From NCBI GenBank assembly GCA_002299915.1, contig DBOG01000016.1, positions 1 to 42,421 of the forward strand: a stretch of DNA of 42,421 bases, written 5' to 3'. Position numbers and translations under genes: made by a program. Under the pieces are notes generated by a model. The model saw only the letters and a program-made list of their open reading frames with translations. It was not told where the DNA came from and did not search any database. Origin of the DNA: Proteobacteria bacterium UBA652 (GTDB lineage: Bacteria > Pseudomonadota > Gammaproteobacteria > Nitrosococcales > Methylophagaceae). How positions within the stretch are numbered: the first letter of the stretch is position 1; each line of letters opens with the position of its first letter. Below are positions 26,614 through 34,740 of the stretch, piece after piece.

Positions 26614-28281
26614 TTAGAAGTCGACCTCAGCTTGGAAGACTCTCCTGTCTTTTGTAACGGGGTGATCCAATACTAACTTCTCTGCATGCAAATATAATCG
26701 TTCGGCTTGCTTGCCATAGAGATCATCCCCAACAATGGGCGTATTGAGCCCGTTGATGTGGGCTGCATGCACACGTAATTGATGAGTACGGCCTGTTTTG
26801 GGATAGAAATAGACTTTTGTTTTGCCTTTTCTCCTTGCGATCACTTTCCAATCCGTTTCAGCGGATTTACCATATTCATAACAGACTAACTGCCGCGGCC
26901 TATCATCTAAATCTACTCGTATCGGTAAATTTACTGTGCCTTTGTCTGCCTCTACGAGGCCCTCCAACAATGCAATATAACGCTTTTCTACCGTGCGCTG
27001 AATAAACTGCTGCTGTAGGTTTTTATGGGCTTTCTTATTGAGCGCAATGACCATCAAGCCAGAAGTAGACATATCCAAGCGATGCACAATCAGTGGGCCT
27101 TCTGCCTCGGGATAGGCCTGCTTCATGCGCAGGTAAACCGAATCCTCAATCTCTTTTCCTGGCACAGATAAAAATTCAGTCGGTTTATTAATAACGACCA
27201 TCACCTCATCTTGATACACGATCTCAAGCGTTTTACCTGCGGCTGGGTTTTGCAAGAAAGGGTTGTCATCCATCTCGATCCCCGCCAGCATATGATTCAA
27301 AATTGGCTGACATTTTCCTTTGCAAGCCGCATAAAAATTCTGATGTTGCCGAATTTGGGATTGTGGCGCACGCCCCCACCAGAATTCAGCCATTGCTAAC
27401 GGCTTCATACCCATTTTAAAAGCGTATTGGAGCAACTTAGGTCCGGCACACTCCCCTGCGCCTGCTGGCGGTGTTTGTTGCGGTGTATCTTGAAATAATT
27501 CACACAGGCTTTTTTCAATGCCTTGCTGGTTTAAAAAATGATATTGATCAAACAGCTTTTGTTGTAAATTGGCAGAAAGGTTTTTACGTTGCTTTTTTAA
27601 TTCACTGATCGCATCTGTTAATTGATTAAATGGCTTTTTCACCAAAGCAAGCCGTGCATCCCAGAAAACAATTAAATCTCGCAATTCATTTTTATGTTGA
27701 ACGCTTTGTTTGCCTAGTGCTATTCTAATTTGCAAGAAATTATCTGTATTTTCAGCTTTAGTTCTCTTTGCTTTCCTTTGCCTCCGACCTTCAATCATGA
27801 TGGTTCTATGCGCTTGAATCGCTTTTTTTGCCGCTGTTTCTTCTATCTCTAACAAACCACCAAGCTGCTTAAGTTCTGGTGCCGCCTCTAACAGACTAAT
27901 CTGTTCCCCTAACTCCGTAATGGTAGCTAATTTTGTTCGGAAAAAACCATCCTCCGCAAGGCTATCAAATACAGGCGGCACAAACTTAGCGTGATGATTG
28001 CTATCCGCTATTTTCCCTGAAAAAGCCGATAAATAACCCACCTCACCTTGGGTGTTCTGCACAAGCAATACGCCAAACATTTTGCCAATGGCGGCTTCCG
28101 AATCACCGACCACCCCAAAATCATGCTGCCAATCGGTATGTGTTGCAAGATGTTGTTGCAATTCCTTAGCCGCAAGCTCGCATAAAGGATGCGGCTGATA
28201 ACAAAATGGAAAGGTAAACCGTTCCGGTAAATCATAGCCCTCAATGGATTGGCAAAAAGCGGTAAAATGGTTTTCTTGCAA
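26614..28281 (-). CDS. RluA-family pseudouridine synthase with long N-terminal region
   Basis: Converts uridine to pseudouridine in rRNA or tRNA. The C-terminal half (from about residue 345) is the RluA catalytic domain, with VINKPTEFLSVPGK, the catalytic Asp in HRLDMSTSGLMV, KRYIALLEG and GRTHQLRVHAA. The N-terminal ~340 residues (PFCYQPHPLCELAAKELQ at the start, then a charged coiled-coil-like middle) are shared with the ~550-residue RluA-like proteins of other gammaproteobacteria. The start is TTG at 28281; no in-frame ATG lies nearby, and homologous sequence begins right after it. Its start faces that of the glycosyltransferase. The exact target base is not known. Confidence 0.85.
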   Translation of the reverse strand: MQENHFTAFCQSIEGYDLPERFTFPFCYQPHPLCELAAKELQQHLATHTDWQHDFGVVGDSEAAIGKMFGVLLVQNTQGEVGYLSAFSGKIADSNHHAKFVPPVFDSLAEDGFFRTKLATITELGEQISLLEAAPELKQLGGLLEIEETAAKKAIQAHRTIMIEGRRQRKAKRTKAENTDNFLQIRIALGKQSVQHKNELRDLIVFWDARLALVKKPFNQLTDAISELKKQRKNLSANLQQKLFDQYHFLNQQGIEKSLCELFQDTPQQTPPAGAGECAGPKLLQYAFKMGMKPLAMAEFWWGRAPQSQIRQHQNFYAACKGKCQPILNHMLAGIEMDDNPFLQNPAAGKTLEIVYQDEVMVVINKPTEFLSVPGKEIEDSVYLRMKQAYPEAEGPLIVHRLDMSTSGLMVIALNKKAHKNLQQQFIQRTVEKRYIALLEGLVEADKGTVNLPIRVDLDDRPRQLVCYEYGKSAETDWKVIARRKGKTKVYFYPKTGRTHQLRVHAAHINGLNTPIVGDDLYGKQAERLYLHAEKLVLDHPVTKDRRVFQAEVDF

Positions 28282-28302
28282 AGGGAGCTTCCAGGAAAGA
28301 TT

Positions 28303-29523
28303 ATGAAAGTATTAGTTATCGGCTATGTATGGCCCGAACCGAAGTCATCGGCAGCGGGCAGCCATATGATGTCGATTTTACGCGAATTTAAGCAACAAAA
28401 CTGGCAAGTTGAATTTGCAACGCCCGCACAGCCCACCGACCATATGATTGACTTGGCTGATGAGGGTGTTTCAAGCCAAGCTATTAGCCTTAATTGCGAT
28501 AGCTTTGATCACTATGTCGCTGCATACCAGCCTGATATTGTGTTATTTGACCGCTTTATGATGGAAGAGCAATTTGGTTGGCGGGTCGAACAGCAATGCC
28601 CTGATGCCCTTAAAATTTTAGACACCGAAGACTTGCAATGCCTTCGCCACGCTCGCCATCAAGCGCTTAAAGCGGGTCGAGAGATGGCTAAAGCCGATCT
28701 GTTTAGCGATATTGCAAAGCGTGAAATTGCGGCTATTTTGCGCTGCGATCTCTCGTTGATTATTTCACCCGTTGAAATAGATTTATTGACGGATACTTTT
28801 TCAATTAATCCCAGCCTACTGCACCACCTGCCCTTTATGGTCGATCCCGAATCTTGCCCGAACATAACCCCTTCTTTTTCTGACCGACAACATTTTGTCT
28901 CCATCGGTAATTTCCGCCACGCCCCTAATTGGGACATGGTATTACACCTAAAAGAGATCTGGCCTTTAATCCGCCAGCAACTACCCAATACAGCATGTCA
29001 TATTTATGGTGCCTACCCGCCCCCCAAAGCCACTGTACTACATAACCCCAAAACAGGTTTTTTAGTCAAAGGGTGGGCGGATGATGCCAGTGTCGTTATG
29101 TCACAAGCCCGTATCTGTTTGGCACCGATCCGCTTTGGCGCAGGGCTAAAAGGCAAACTATTAGATGCGATGATTCAGCAAACGCCAAGCATTACCACAT
29201 CACTTGGCAGCGAAGGTATGCACCCTGGTTCACCTTGGGCTGGCGTAGTGGCAGATGAGGTGTCTGACTTTGTTGATGCTGCCGTATCACTCTATCAGAA
29301 TGAACCTGCCTGGCTGGATGCGCAGCGCCCTGCCAGCCAGATAATAAACACCCACTATGATGCAGCGGTGCTTGGGATTCAGTTTATTCAAAAAATCAAG
29401 GCTGTCTCGGACCACCTAAGTGAGCATCGCCTCAATAATTTTACCGGCGCAATGTTGAAACATCATTCGATGATGAGCACGAAATATATGTCGCAATGGA
29501 TAGCTGAAAAAAACACAAAATAA
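28303..29523 (+). CDS. Glycosyltransferase (GT4/GT1-like, GT-B fold)
   Basis: A 406-residue glycosyltransferase that probably builds cell-surface polysaccharide or a glycan adduct. The N-terminus VLVIGYVWPEPKSSAAGSHM resembles the acceptor-binding loop of GT-B enzymes. The donor half contains FVSIGNFRHAPNWD, CHIYGAYPP, VKGWADD, CLAPIRFGAGLKGKLLDAM and TTSLGSEGM. The ATG at 28303 has AGGA six bases upstream; the in-frame codons back to 28249 overlap the divergent pseudouridine synthase start. It ends three bases from the convergent methyltransferase, with no terminator between. Donor and acceptor cannot be told. Confidence 0.85.
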   Translation: MKVLVIGYVWPEPKSSAAGSHMMSILREFKQQNWQVEFATPAQPTDHMIDLADEGVSSQAISLNCDSFDHYVAAYQPDIVLFDRFMMEEQFGWRVEQQCPDALKILDTEDLQCLRHARHQALKAGREMAKADLFSDIAKREIAAILRCDLSLIISPVEIDLLTDTFSINPSLLHHLPFMVDPESCPNITPSFSDRQHFVSIGNFRHAPNWDMVLHLKEIWPLIRQQLPNTACHIYGAYPPPKATVLHNPKTGFLVKGWADDASVVMSQARICLAPIRFGAGLKGKLLDAMIQQTPSITTSLGSEGMHPGSPWAGVVADEVSDFVDAAVSLYQNEPAWLDAQRPASQIINTHYDAAVLGIQFIQKIKAVSDHLSEHRLNNFTGAMLKHHSMMSTKYMSQWIAEKNTK

Positions 29524-29526
29524 CCA

Positions 29527-30528
29527 TCATATTGACGGATCCCGAATACAAAACTCAGGCGTTAAAATAGGATCGATTAAGATGGTTTCCCGTACCGTTG
29601 ATTTTGTCATAACCGCTAACATTTGTGTTGGTTTTATCGTGCCATCCAAGATGGCGGCTTCATCAAGTTGGTGAATGCGATCTATCCTTTCTTTGTCAAC
29701 ATCACTTCCTATATCGTAATTATGTCCAAACTTCCTATCTATAAAAACCATAATAATATTGGCAAAAGGCAAAAACAGTTCAAACTCAAATTTATCAACC
29801 AATAAAGGCAATATATCTTGCGCTCTTACGCCTTCAAAACTCCGAACAGCACAATCATAATTGATATAGTTTATTTCATCTTTTTTAGAAAACTGGTTAC
29901 ATTTGTACTGTTGAGGTAGCTCTTGCCAAAGTTCATTCACTATCTCTAATGCTTCTGGCCATCTCATATGGCCATTCCTACCGATCATATCTGATGTTAT
30001 AAACTTTCCCTCAGGCGTTAAGCAACGATAGATCGTATCGAATAACCCCTCCAAATTAGTAACATGATGCAGGCTTTGATTTGCAACTACAATGTCATAA
30101 CGCTCATCGCTTTGCCATGCATTGAAATCACATTTTAATATTGTAATATAGCTGGAAACGCCCTCTTCCTCCGCTAAGGAACGTGTTCGCTTATGCATCT
30201 TCGCGTTCATGTCCATACATTCAACCGTAAAATTCTTTATCCCACTCTCTACTAATTGCTTAGCAATATTCACTTCCAGCTCTCCATTTCCAGAGCCAAT
30301 ACTGATGATTTTTATCAAACTTTTATCTTTCAGTTCCGAACATGTCTCTATACAATATTTATAGAAAAACGAATCTGGGCTATTAAATCCAAACCTCTGT
30401 AATTTAGGTAATAAATACGTGTTTGACCAATAATGGAAGATCTCTGGCAAGGCATGGATATTCTTATTTTTACCAAATGCCCTTAACTCATTTAGATACC
30501 TTAATCCGTATATTAGTTTTTTAATCAT
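29527..30528 (-). CDS. Class I SAM-dependent methyltransferase
   Basis: A 333-residue protein with a Rossmann methyltransferase core: motif I ISIGSGNGELEVNIA (near residue 95), the acidic VECMDMNAKM, DIVVANQSLHHV and a GKFITSDMIGR strand. The first ~75 residues and the C-terminal ~100 are less typical. Its base composition looks clearly more AT-rich than the flanking genes, suggesting acquisition by transfer, perhaps together with the adjacent glycosyltransferase. GGGG six bases before the ATG supports the start. The substrate is unknown; a sugar or lipid in a surface pathway is possible. Confidence 0.8.
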   Translation of the reverse strand: MIKKLIYGLRYLNELRAFGKNKNIHALPEIFHYWSNTYLLPKLQRFGFNSPDSFFYKYCIETCSELKDKSLIKIISIGSGNGELEVNIAKQLVESGIKNFTVECMDMNAKMHKRTRSLAEEEGVSSYITILKCDFNAWQSDERYDIVVANQSLHHVTNLEGLFDTIYRCLTPEGKFITSDMIGRNGHMRWPEALEIVNELWQELPQQYKCNQFSKKDEINYINYDCAVRSFEGVRAQDILPLLVDKFEFELFLPFANIIMVFIDRKFGHNYDIGSDVDKERIDRIHQLDEAAILDGTIKPTQMLAVMTKSTVRETILIDPILTPEFCIRDPSI

Positions 30529-30624
30529 TTTTTACCCCTGGCGGCCAAAGTCATTCTATCATGGGGAAAGGAAACAACAAGCCAAGGACGGCTGATCTTT
30601 GGATCCTTGCCCTCATCCATCACG

Positions 30625-30630
30625 TATAAT
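30625..30630 (+). promoter_or_regulatory. Candidate -10 element of mch
   Basis: A perfect TATAAT lies 38 bases upstream of the mch start in the 140-base gap after the methyltransferase gene. No matching -35 at 16-18 bases was found, so an activator or a weak promoter is implied if it is used. Confidence 0.4.
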
Positions 30631-30668
30631 AAGGTCTACTCCAACAATTAATCGCAGGCTATTAACCC

Positions 30669-31646
30669 ATGAGCACAAGTTCTGATATCTCCAAAAACTG
30701 GACCAGCGTTAACCAACATTGCCAACCGCTTGTCGATGCCTTAGTGGCCGACGCACAAGCCTTGCAGCTTGAAATTAGCACCCTAGATAACGGCACGCGG
30801 ATCATTGATGCAGGGATTAATTGCACAGGCGGCTTGGAAGCGGGTCGCTTGATTGGTGAGATTTGCATGGGTGGCTTGGCGACCATCACCCTCGGTACCA
30901 ATAGCGGCTTTGATAACTGGCCTTGGTCGGTGAATGTGCATGCGAAAATACCTGTTTTAAGCTGCTTAGGCAGCCAATATGCGGGTTGGAGCTTATCGCA
31001 TGAGAAGTTCTTCGCCTTAGGCTCTGGCCCAGGCCGTGCCCTGGCGGGAAAAGAAGAAGTGTTAAAAGAATTTGGCTATCGAGACACCGCCGATAAAACC
31101 GTTATCGTCTTAGAAGTCGATAAATTCCCGCCCATTGAAGTGGCTGAAAAAGTGGCCAAAGATTGCGGCATTAAACCTGAAAATTTAACCTTTATTTTAA
31201 CGCCGACCGCTAGCCTTGCCGGCGTGATGCAAATTGCGGCGCGGGTGCTAGAAGTCGCCATGCATAAAGCGCATACCCTTGAATTCCCGATGCAGAATAT
31301 TATAGATGGTTATGGCGTCACCCCTGTTGCGCCGCCGGGTGGCGATTTCGTTACTGGCATGGGGCGCACTAATGACGCGATTCTCTATGGCGGCATGGTG
31401 CAGCTGTTTGTGAACGCAACGGATGATGAAGCGCAAAATTTAGCCGAGAAATTACCCAGCAATACCTCATCAGACTATGGCCGCCCCTTCGGCGACGTGT
31501 TCAAAGCCTATGAATATGACTTTTTCAAAGTCGATCCCATGCTGTTTAGCCCTGCCAAAGTGATTGTGACCAATGTGAACACAGGCAAGAGCTTTACAGC
31601 AGGGGAGTTGAATGCAGAGTTGGTGGCGATTTCGTTTGGGTTGTAA
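30669..31646 (+). CDS. mch: Methenyltetrahydromethanopterin cyclohydrolase
   Basis: Hydrolyses methenyl-H4MPT to formyl-H4MPT in the formaldehyde oxidation pathway, in the cytoplasm. At 325 residues it has the family length. Typical segments are DAGINCTGGLEAGRLIGEIC, MGGLATITLGTN, PVLSCLGSQYAGWSL, ALGSGPGRALAGKEEV, PTASLAGVMQIAARVLE and GVTPVAPPGGDFVTGMGRTNDA. It heads the C1 cluster and is followed by a membrane-protein gene and then orf5, where other methylotrophs usually have orf5 directly. Confidence 0.97.
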   Translation: MSTSSDISKNWTSVNQHCQPLVDALVADAQALQLEISTLDNGTRIIDAGINCTGGLEAGRLIGEICMGGLATITLGTNSGFDNWPWSVNVHAKIPVLSCLGSQYAGWSLSHEKFFALGSGPGRALAGKEEVLKEFGYRDTADKTVIVLEVDKFPPIEVAEKVAKDCGIKPENLTFILTPTASLAGVMQIAARVLEVAMHKAHTLEFPMQNIIDGYGVTPVAPPGGDFVTGMGRTNDAILYGGMVQLFVNATDDEAQNLAEKLPSNTSSDYGRPFGDVFKAYEYDFFKVDPMLFSPAKVIVTNVNTGKSFTAGELNAELVAISFGL

Positions 31647-31691
31647 TAATAACCCCGTAATTCTAGAAAATTATTTTTAAGGTGGGATAAA

Positions 31692-32219
31692 ATGACTATT
31701 AGCTCCTCTATTTATGACAACCCATTTTCAGACGAAACAAAAAAAATAAGACGAAACTCCCTACTTGCCTCTGGACTTTCTCTTTTCATAGGGCTTAGCG
31801 GAAGCCTGCCCGAGAAGTTTTCTCTACTCGGCATTTCTTTTTCGATGGCACAACAAAATACAGTTGGTTGGTTTATCTTTTCGATTTCCACATATCTTTT
31901 TCTTCTTTTTATCTTAGTTTCTGTCTTTGAAATAGCCAAGTGGTACCATCCCTTCCATGTAACATCTTTGGCTAAGAAAACAGCATTGGAACACCCTGAT
32001 TTTTGTGAAGACGATTTTGAACACATTCCAGCAGGCCCAGCTGTTTTTTCGGATGAAATTTACCATGAGGCCAAAAACTTCGCCACTTCCAAGAGCATGA
32101 TAAAACTTTCCCCTCTCTTTCGTGTTGGCTATGTAAAAGTAGCTGTAGAAACTCTCGTTCCTCTCATTATTGGGGCTTGGGGACTTTACAAATTATTTCA
32201 GCTCCTATCCACCTCTTAG
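31692..32219 (+). CDS. Uncharacterised two-helix membrane protein in the mch operon
   Basis: A 175-residue protein I do not recognise. It has hydrophobic segments at about residues 22-58 (LLASGLSLFIGLSGSL, then VGWFIFSISTYLFLLFILVSVF) and near the C-terminus (VAVETLVPLIIGAWGLYKLF), with a hydrophilic middle (HPDFCEDDFEHIPAG). It is more AT-rich than mch and orf5. AAGGTG about eight bases before the ATG gives a good ribosome-binding site. The stop is two bases before orf5, so it is likely co-transcribed. It has no obvious link to C1 chemistry and looks inserted between two genes that normally adjoin. Confidence 0.8.
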   Translation: MTISSSIYDNPFSDETKKIRRNSLLASGLSLFIGLSGSLPEKFSLLGISFSMAQQNTVGWFIFSISTYLFLLFILVSVFEIAKWYHPFHVTSLAKKTALEHPDFCEDDFEHIPAGPAVFSDEIYHEAKNFATSKSMIKLSPLFRVGYVKVAVETLVPLIIGAWGLYKLFQLLSTS

Positions 32220-32221
32220 AA

Positions 32222-33172
32222 ATGGCTAAGCCCCCACTACGAACAAAAATAGTAATTTTCAACGACACTCACGGTTGGCATAGCCAGCAATTAGTGGATG
32301 CTTTGGCACCATTCGGAATTTCTGCTGTGCTGACTGATTTGGCCGATTGCCGGATCGATCTTGATCAGCCGACGGGTCTGTTGATCCCCGGATTTGAGGA
32401 TACTTTGCCAGCAGCGGTGATGGTGCGAGGGATTGCGCCGGGATCGTTGGAGCAGATTACCTTGCGGATGGATGTGTTGCATACGCTGGCTGAATTGGGT
32501 GTGCCGGTGTTCAACCCTGCTAGCGCGATTGAGCATACGGTGGATAAGGCGCGGACATCACTGCGCTTGCATTTAGCGGGCATTCCAACCCCTAAAACAT
32601 GGGCGTGTGAAAATACAGCGATGGCGCGCGAGCTTGCCGCAGGTCAGTTTGATGCGGGTAATACGCTGGTGATGAAGCCGTTATTTGGCTGCCAGGGGAA
32701 AGGGGTGGTGAAGCTCGCATCATTGGCGGAATTTGATGCGCAAGCGGCGGTGGGTGAGGCATTTTATTTGCAGCATTATATTGAATCAATGGTGGAATCA
32801 ATGGGGTCAAATAAAAATCAATCGAGTCAGACTCGATTGATTTGGCAGGATTGGCGATTAATGGTGGTCGATGGTGAAGTGTGTGCGGCGATGTCCCGAC
32901 AATCTGATCATTGGATCACGAATTTTGCGCAGGGGGCCGTCTGTTCACCGACCCAAGTGACCGATGAGATGCGTGATTTAGCGATTGCGGCCACCGAGGC
33001 AGTGAATGCAGCTTATGCTGGCGTGGATTTAATCCGCCAGCAAGATGGGACGTTTACAGTGTTGGAAGTGAACAGTGTGCCGGCTTGGAAAGGGTTGGTG
33101 CAGGCAAGTGGCGTTGATGTGGCGGGATTTTTGGCGCGGGCGATTTCGAGGCGGGTCCATGGAGACGAATAA
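32222..33172 (+). CDS. ATP-grasp (RimK-like) ligase, methylotroph 'orf5' family
   Basis: An ATP-grasp ligase of 316 residues, conserved beside mch and fae in H4MPT-using bacteria. It probably adds an amino acid, such as glutamate, during H4MPT or methylofuran synthesis; this is inference. Visible parts are PVFNPASAIEHTVDKARTSL, the ATP-binding strand TLVMKPLFGCQGKGVV, DWRLMVVDGEV and the metal-binding LEVNSVPAWKG. The start is ATG 32222; the frame opens at 32177 inside the previous gene. Residues about 190-207 are an insert made by a tandem repeat and a perfect palindrome. It overlaps orf7 by 14 bases. Confidence 0.88.
   Translation: MAKPPLRTKIVIFNDTHGWHSQQLVDALAPFGISAVLTDLADCRIDLDQPTGLLIPGFEDTLPAAVMVRGIAPGSLEQITLRMDVLHTLAELGVPVFNPASAIEHTVDKARTSLRLHLAGIPTPKTWACENTAMARELAAGQFDAGNTLVMKPLFGCQGKGVVKLASLAEFDAQAAVGEAFYLQHYIESMVESMGSNKNQSSQTRLIWQDWRLMVVDGEVCAAMSRQSDHWITNFAQGAVCSPTQVTDEMRDLAIAATEAVNAAYAGVDLIRQQDGTFTVLEVNSVPAWKGLVQASGVDVAGFLARAISRRVHGDE
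32783..32843. repeat. Tandem repeat plus perfect 13-bp inverted repeat inside orf5
   Basis: GAATCAATGG occurs twice with a 12-base period (32783-32792, 32795-32804). Immediately after, AAATCAATCGAGT (32815-32827), spacer CAG, ACTCGATTGATTT (32831-32843) form a perfect 13-bp inverted repeat. The reading frame is kept through both. Confidence 0.85.
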
Positions 33173-34031
33173 CATCACTTCTACACAGCTTGAAGCATGC
33201 ATTCTGTGGGCTTGCGAACAAGAGGTGTCTGCGCCTAAGCCGGGCAATGTTAATCTGAATAGCGATGGCCATAATATGGTGTTGCAGCAGTTTTTGGATA
33301 GCGCAAAAGCGATAGCACCGGTGTTGTCGAAAGCGGGGGATGGGGTCGGCGAGCGTATTCTGGCAGCAATTGAGGCGACACGGGAGGTGGTGGATACCAA
33401 TACCAATTTGGGTATTGTATTGTTGTTTGCGCCGCTTTGCCAAGCTGCGCTGCAATGTAAAACCTTTGATGAGCTTCAGCCTGCGCTTATCAAAATCCTG
33501 GATGCCTTAACGGTGAAAGATGCGGAATATACTTATCGCGCGATTCAATTAGCAGAACCCGGCGGGATGGGCAAAGCCACTGAACAGGATATTTCCGAGC
33601 CACCCACGCTCACCTTAAAACAAGCGATGGCTCTCGCAAAAAACCGCGATACGATTGCCGCGGAGTATGCCAATCACTTTAATTTGATATTTTCCCTTGG
33701 CCTCCCTAGCTTTATAAAAGCAAAAAAAATGGGTGAAACGGTTGAGTGGTCGGCCGTTTTCGCGTATCTTATGCTCCTTTCACATGCGCCAGATACATTG
33801 ATTCGCCGCAAGTTTGGCGATGACCTTGCTCAAAACGTCGCTGATAAAGCGGCTTTTTTCGTTTCTAAGTCCTTAGGAATTAGCGGCTTATCTGGAATGT
33901 CAGCGGAGTTGACAGCGTGGGATACAGAATTGAAAGAAAAGGCGGTTAACCCAGGTACGAGCGCAGATTTAACCGCAGCGATGCTGTTATTGGTCGCGTT
34001 ACAAACAGAGTTTGCAAAAATATCGCCCTAG
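33159..34031 (+). CDS. Triphosphoribosyl-dephospho-CoA synthase-like protein, methylotroph 'orf7' family
   Basis: A CitG-related protein of 290 residues. The N-terminal ILWACEQEVSAPKPGNVN is the CitG signature, followed by DGVGERILAAIEATREVVDTNTNLGIVLLFAPL. In methylotrophs this family accompanies orf5 and fae and is thought to act in H4MPT or methylofuran synthesis, perhaps on a phosphoribosyl-type substrate; no citrate lyase genes are present here. The ATG at 33159 has GAGG seven bases upstream and overlaps the end of orf5 by 14 bases. The longer frame from 33075 lies inside orf5 and is rejected. Confidence 0.85.
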   Translation: METNNITSTQLEACILWACEQEVSAPKPGNVNLNSDGHNMVLQQFLDSAKAIAPVLSKAGDGVGERILAAIEATREVVDTNTNLGIVLLFAPLCQAALQCKTFDELQPALIKILDALTVKDAEYTYRAIQLAEPGGMGKATEQDISEPPTLTLKQAMALAKNRDTIAAEYANHFNLIFSLGLPSFIKAKKMGETVEWSAVFAYLMLLSHAPDTLIRRKFGDDLAQNVADKAAFFVSKSLGISGLSGMSAELTAWDTELKEKAVNPGTSADLTAAMLLLVALQTEFAKISP

Positions 34032-34162
34032 AGCATATCGAAAACCGTAGGTGTTGACGGCTATCGAACAGGATTTGACCTACGTTCCTTGATCACGTAA
34101 ATCCCCTTAAAAGTAAGGGTAACTTTTTATTATTAATTTTATAGGAACTAAAGGTAAATAAA
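34032..34162 (+). promoter_or_regulatory. fae leader region with two dyads
   Basis: The gap contains an inverted repeat CGTAGGT...ACCTACG (34046-34052 and 34078-34084). A possible -35 TTGACC (34075-34080) has a weak -10 TAAATC after 17 bases. A stem-loop CCCTTA-AAAG-TAAGGG lies at 34104-34119, followed by a T-rich tract and a good ribosome-binding site (AAAGGT). It probably holds the separate fae promoter and a leader hairpin. Confidence 0.5.
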
Positions 34163-34684
34163 ATGCCAGTTATTGATCGCGTATTAGTCGGGGAGTCTTT
34201 AGTAATTGAAGATGGAGATTTAGACAATGTTGCCCACATCGACCTCATCATGGGTCCTCGTGGTAGTGCTGCAGAAGATGCTTTCTGCCGTACTGTAACA
34301 GACCAAAAAGCAGGTGTGAATGGCTTATTAGCTGTTATTGCACCTAACTTAATGGTGAAGCCAGCCACTGTTATGTTTAACAAAGTAACAATCAAAAACA
34401 TGAAACAAGCTATTCAAATGTTTGGCCCAGCACAACGTGGCGTTGCCATGGCAGTTGCTGATTGTGTTGAAGATGGTACGATTCCAGCAAATGAAGCTGA
34501 TGACATTTTCTTATGTGTCGGTGTGTTTATCGCACCTAGCGCAAATGATGATCAAAAGATCCAAGATTGGAATTTCCGTGCAACAAAAGAATCAATCAAA
34601 CGCGCTGTCGCTCGTGAGCCAAAAGCGGCTGACGTATTAGCACAACGTGGTGCTGCCGATCACCCATTTGATGCTGATCACTAA
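34163..34684 (+). CDS. fae: Formaldehyde-activating enzyme
   Basis: Condenses formaldehyde with H4MPT to methylene-H4MPT, the entry step of the pathway that Mch continues. The 173-residue length and sequence are near-canonical: VAHIDLIMGPRGSAAEDAF with the conserved His25 thought to act as acid catalyst, then KAGVNGLLAVIAPNLMVKPA, FGPAQRGVAMAVADCVEDG and IFLCVGVFIAP. Fae is usually very abundant in methylotrophs, which agrees with a clean ribosome-binding site, its own leader and a strong terminator here. Confidence 0.98.
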   Translation: MPVIDRVLVGESLVIEDGDLDNVAHIDLIMGPRGSAAEDAFCRTVTDQKAGVNGLLAVIAPNLMVKPATVMFNKVTIKNMKQAIQMFGPAQRGVAMAVADCVEDGTIPANEADDIFLCVGVFIAPSANDDQKIQDWNFRATKESIKRAVAREPKAADVLAQRGAADHPFDADH

Positions 34685-34703
34685 GCACTAGATGTAAAAA
34701 CTT

Positions 34704-34740
34704 AAAAAGCCCTGCTCCTGAAAAGAAGCGGGGCTTTTTT
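34704..34740 (+). terminator. Strong rho-independent terminator of fae
   Basis: AGCCCTGCT and AGCGGGGCT pair over nine positions (one G-T wobble) around a 10-base loop, with A-run and T-run flanks. It probably also serves the convergent HisA-like gene, whose stop lies next to it. Confidence 0.9.

Noticed and set aside
33075..33158. N-terminal extension of orf7 within orf5
   Set aside because: GAGG seven bases before ATG 33159 and the family alignment both favour the shorter form.
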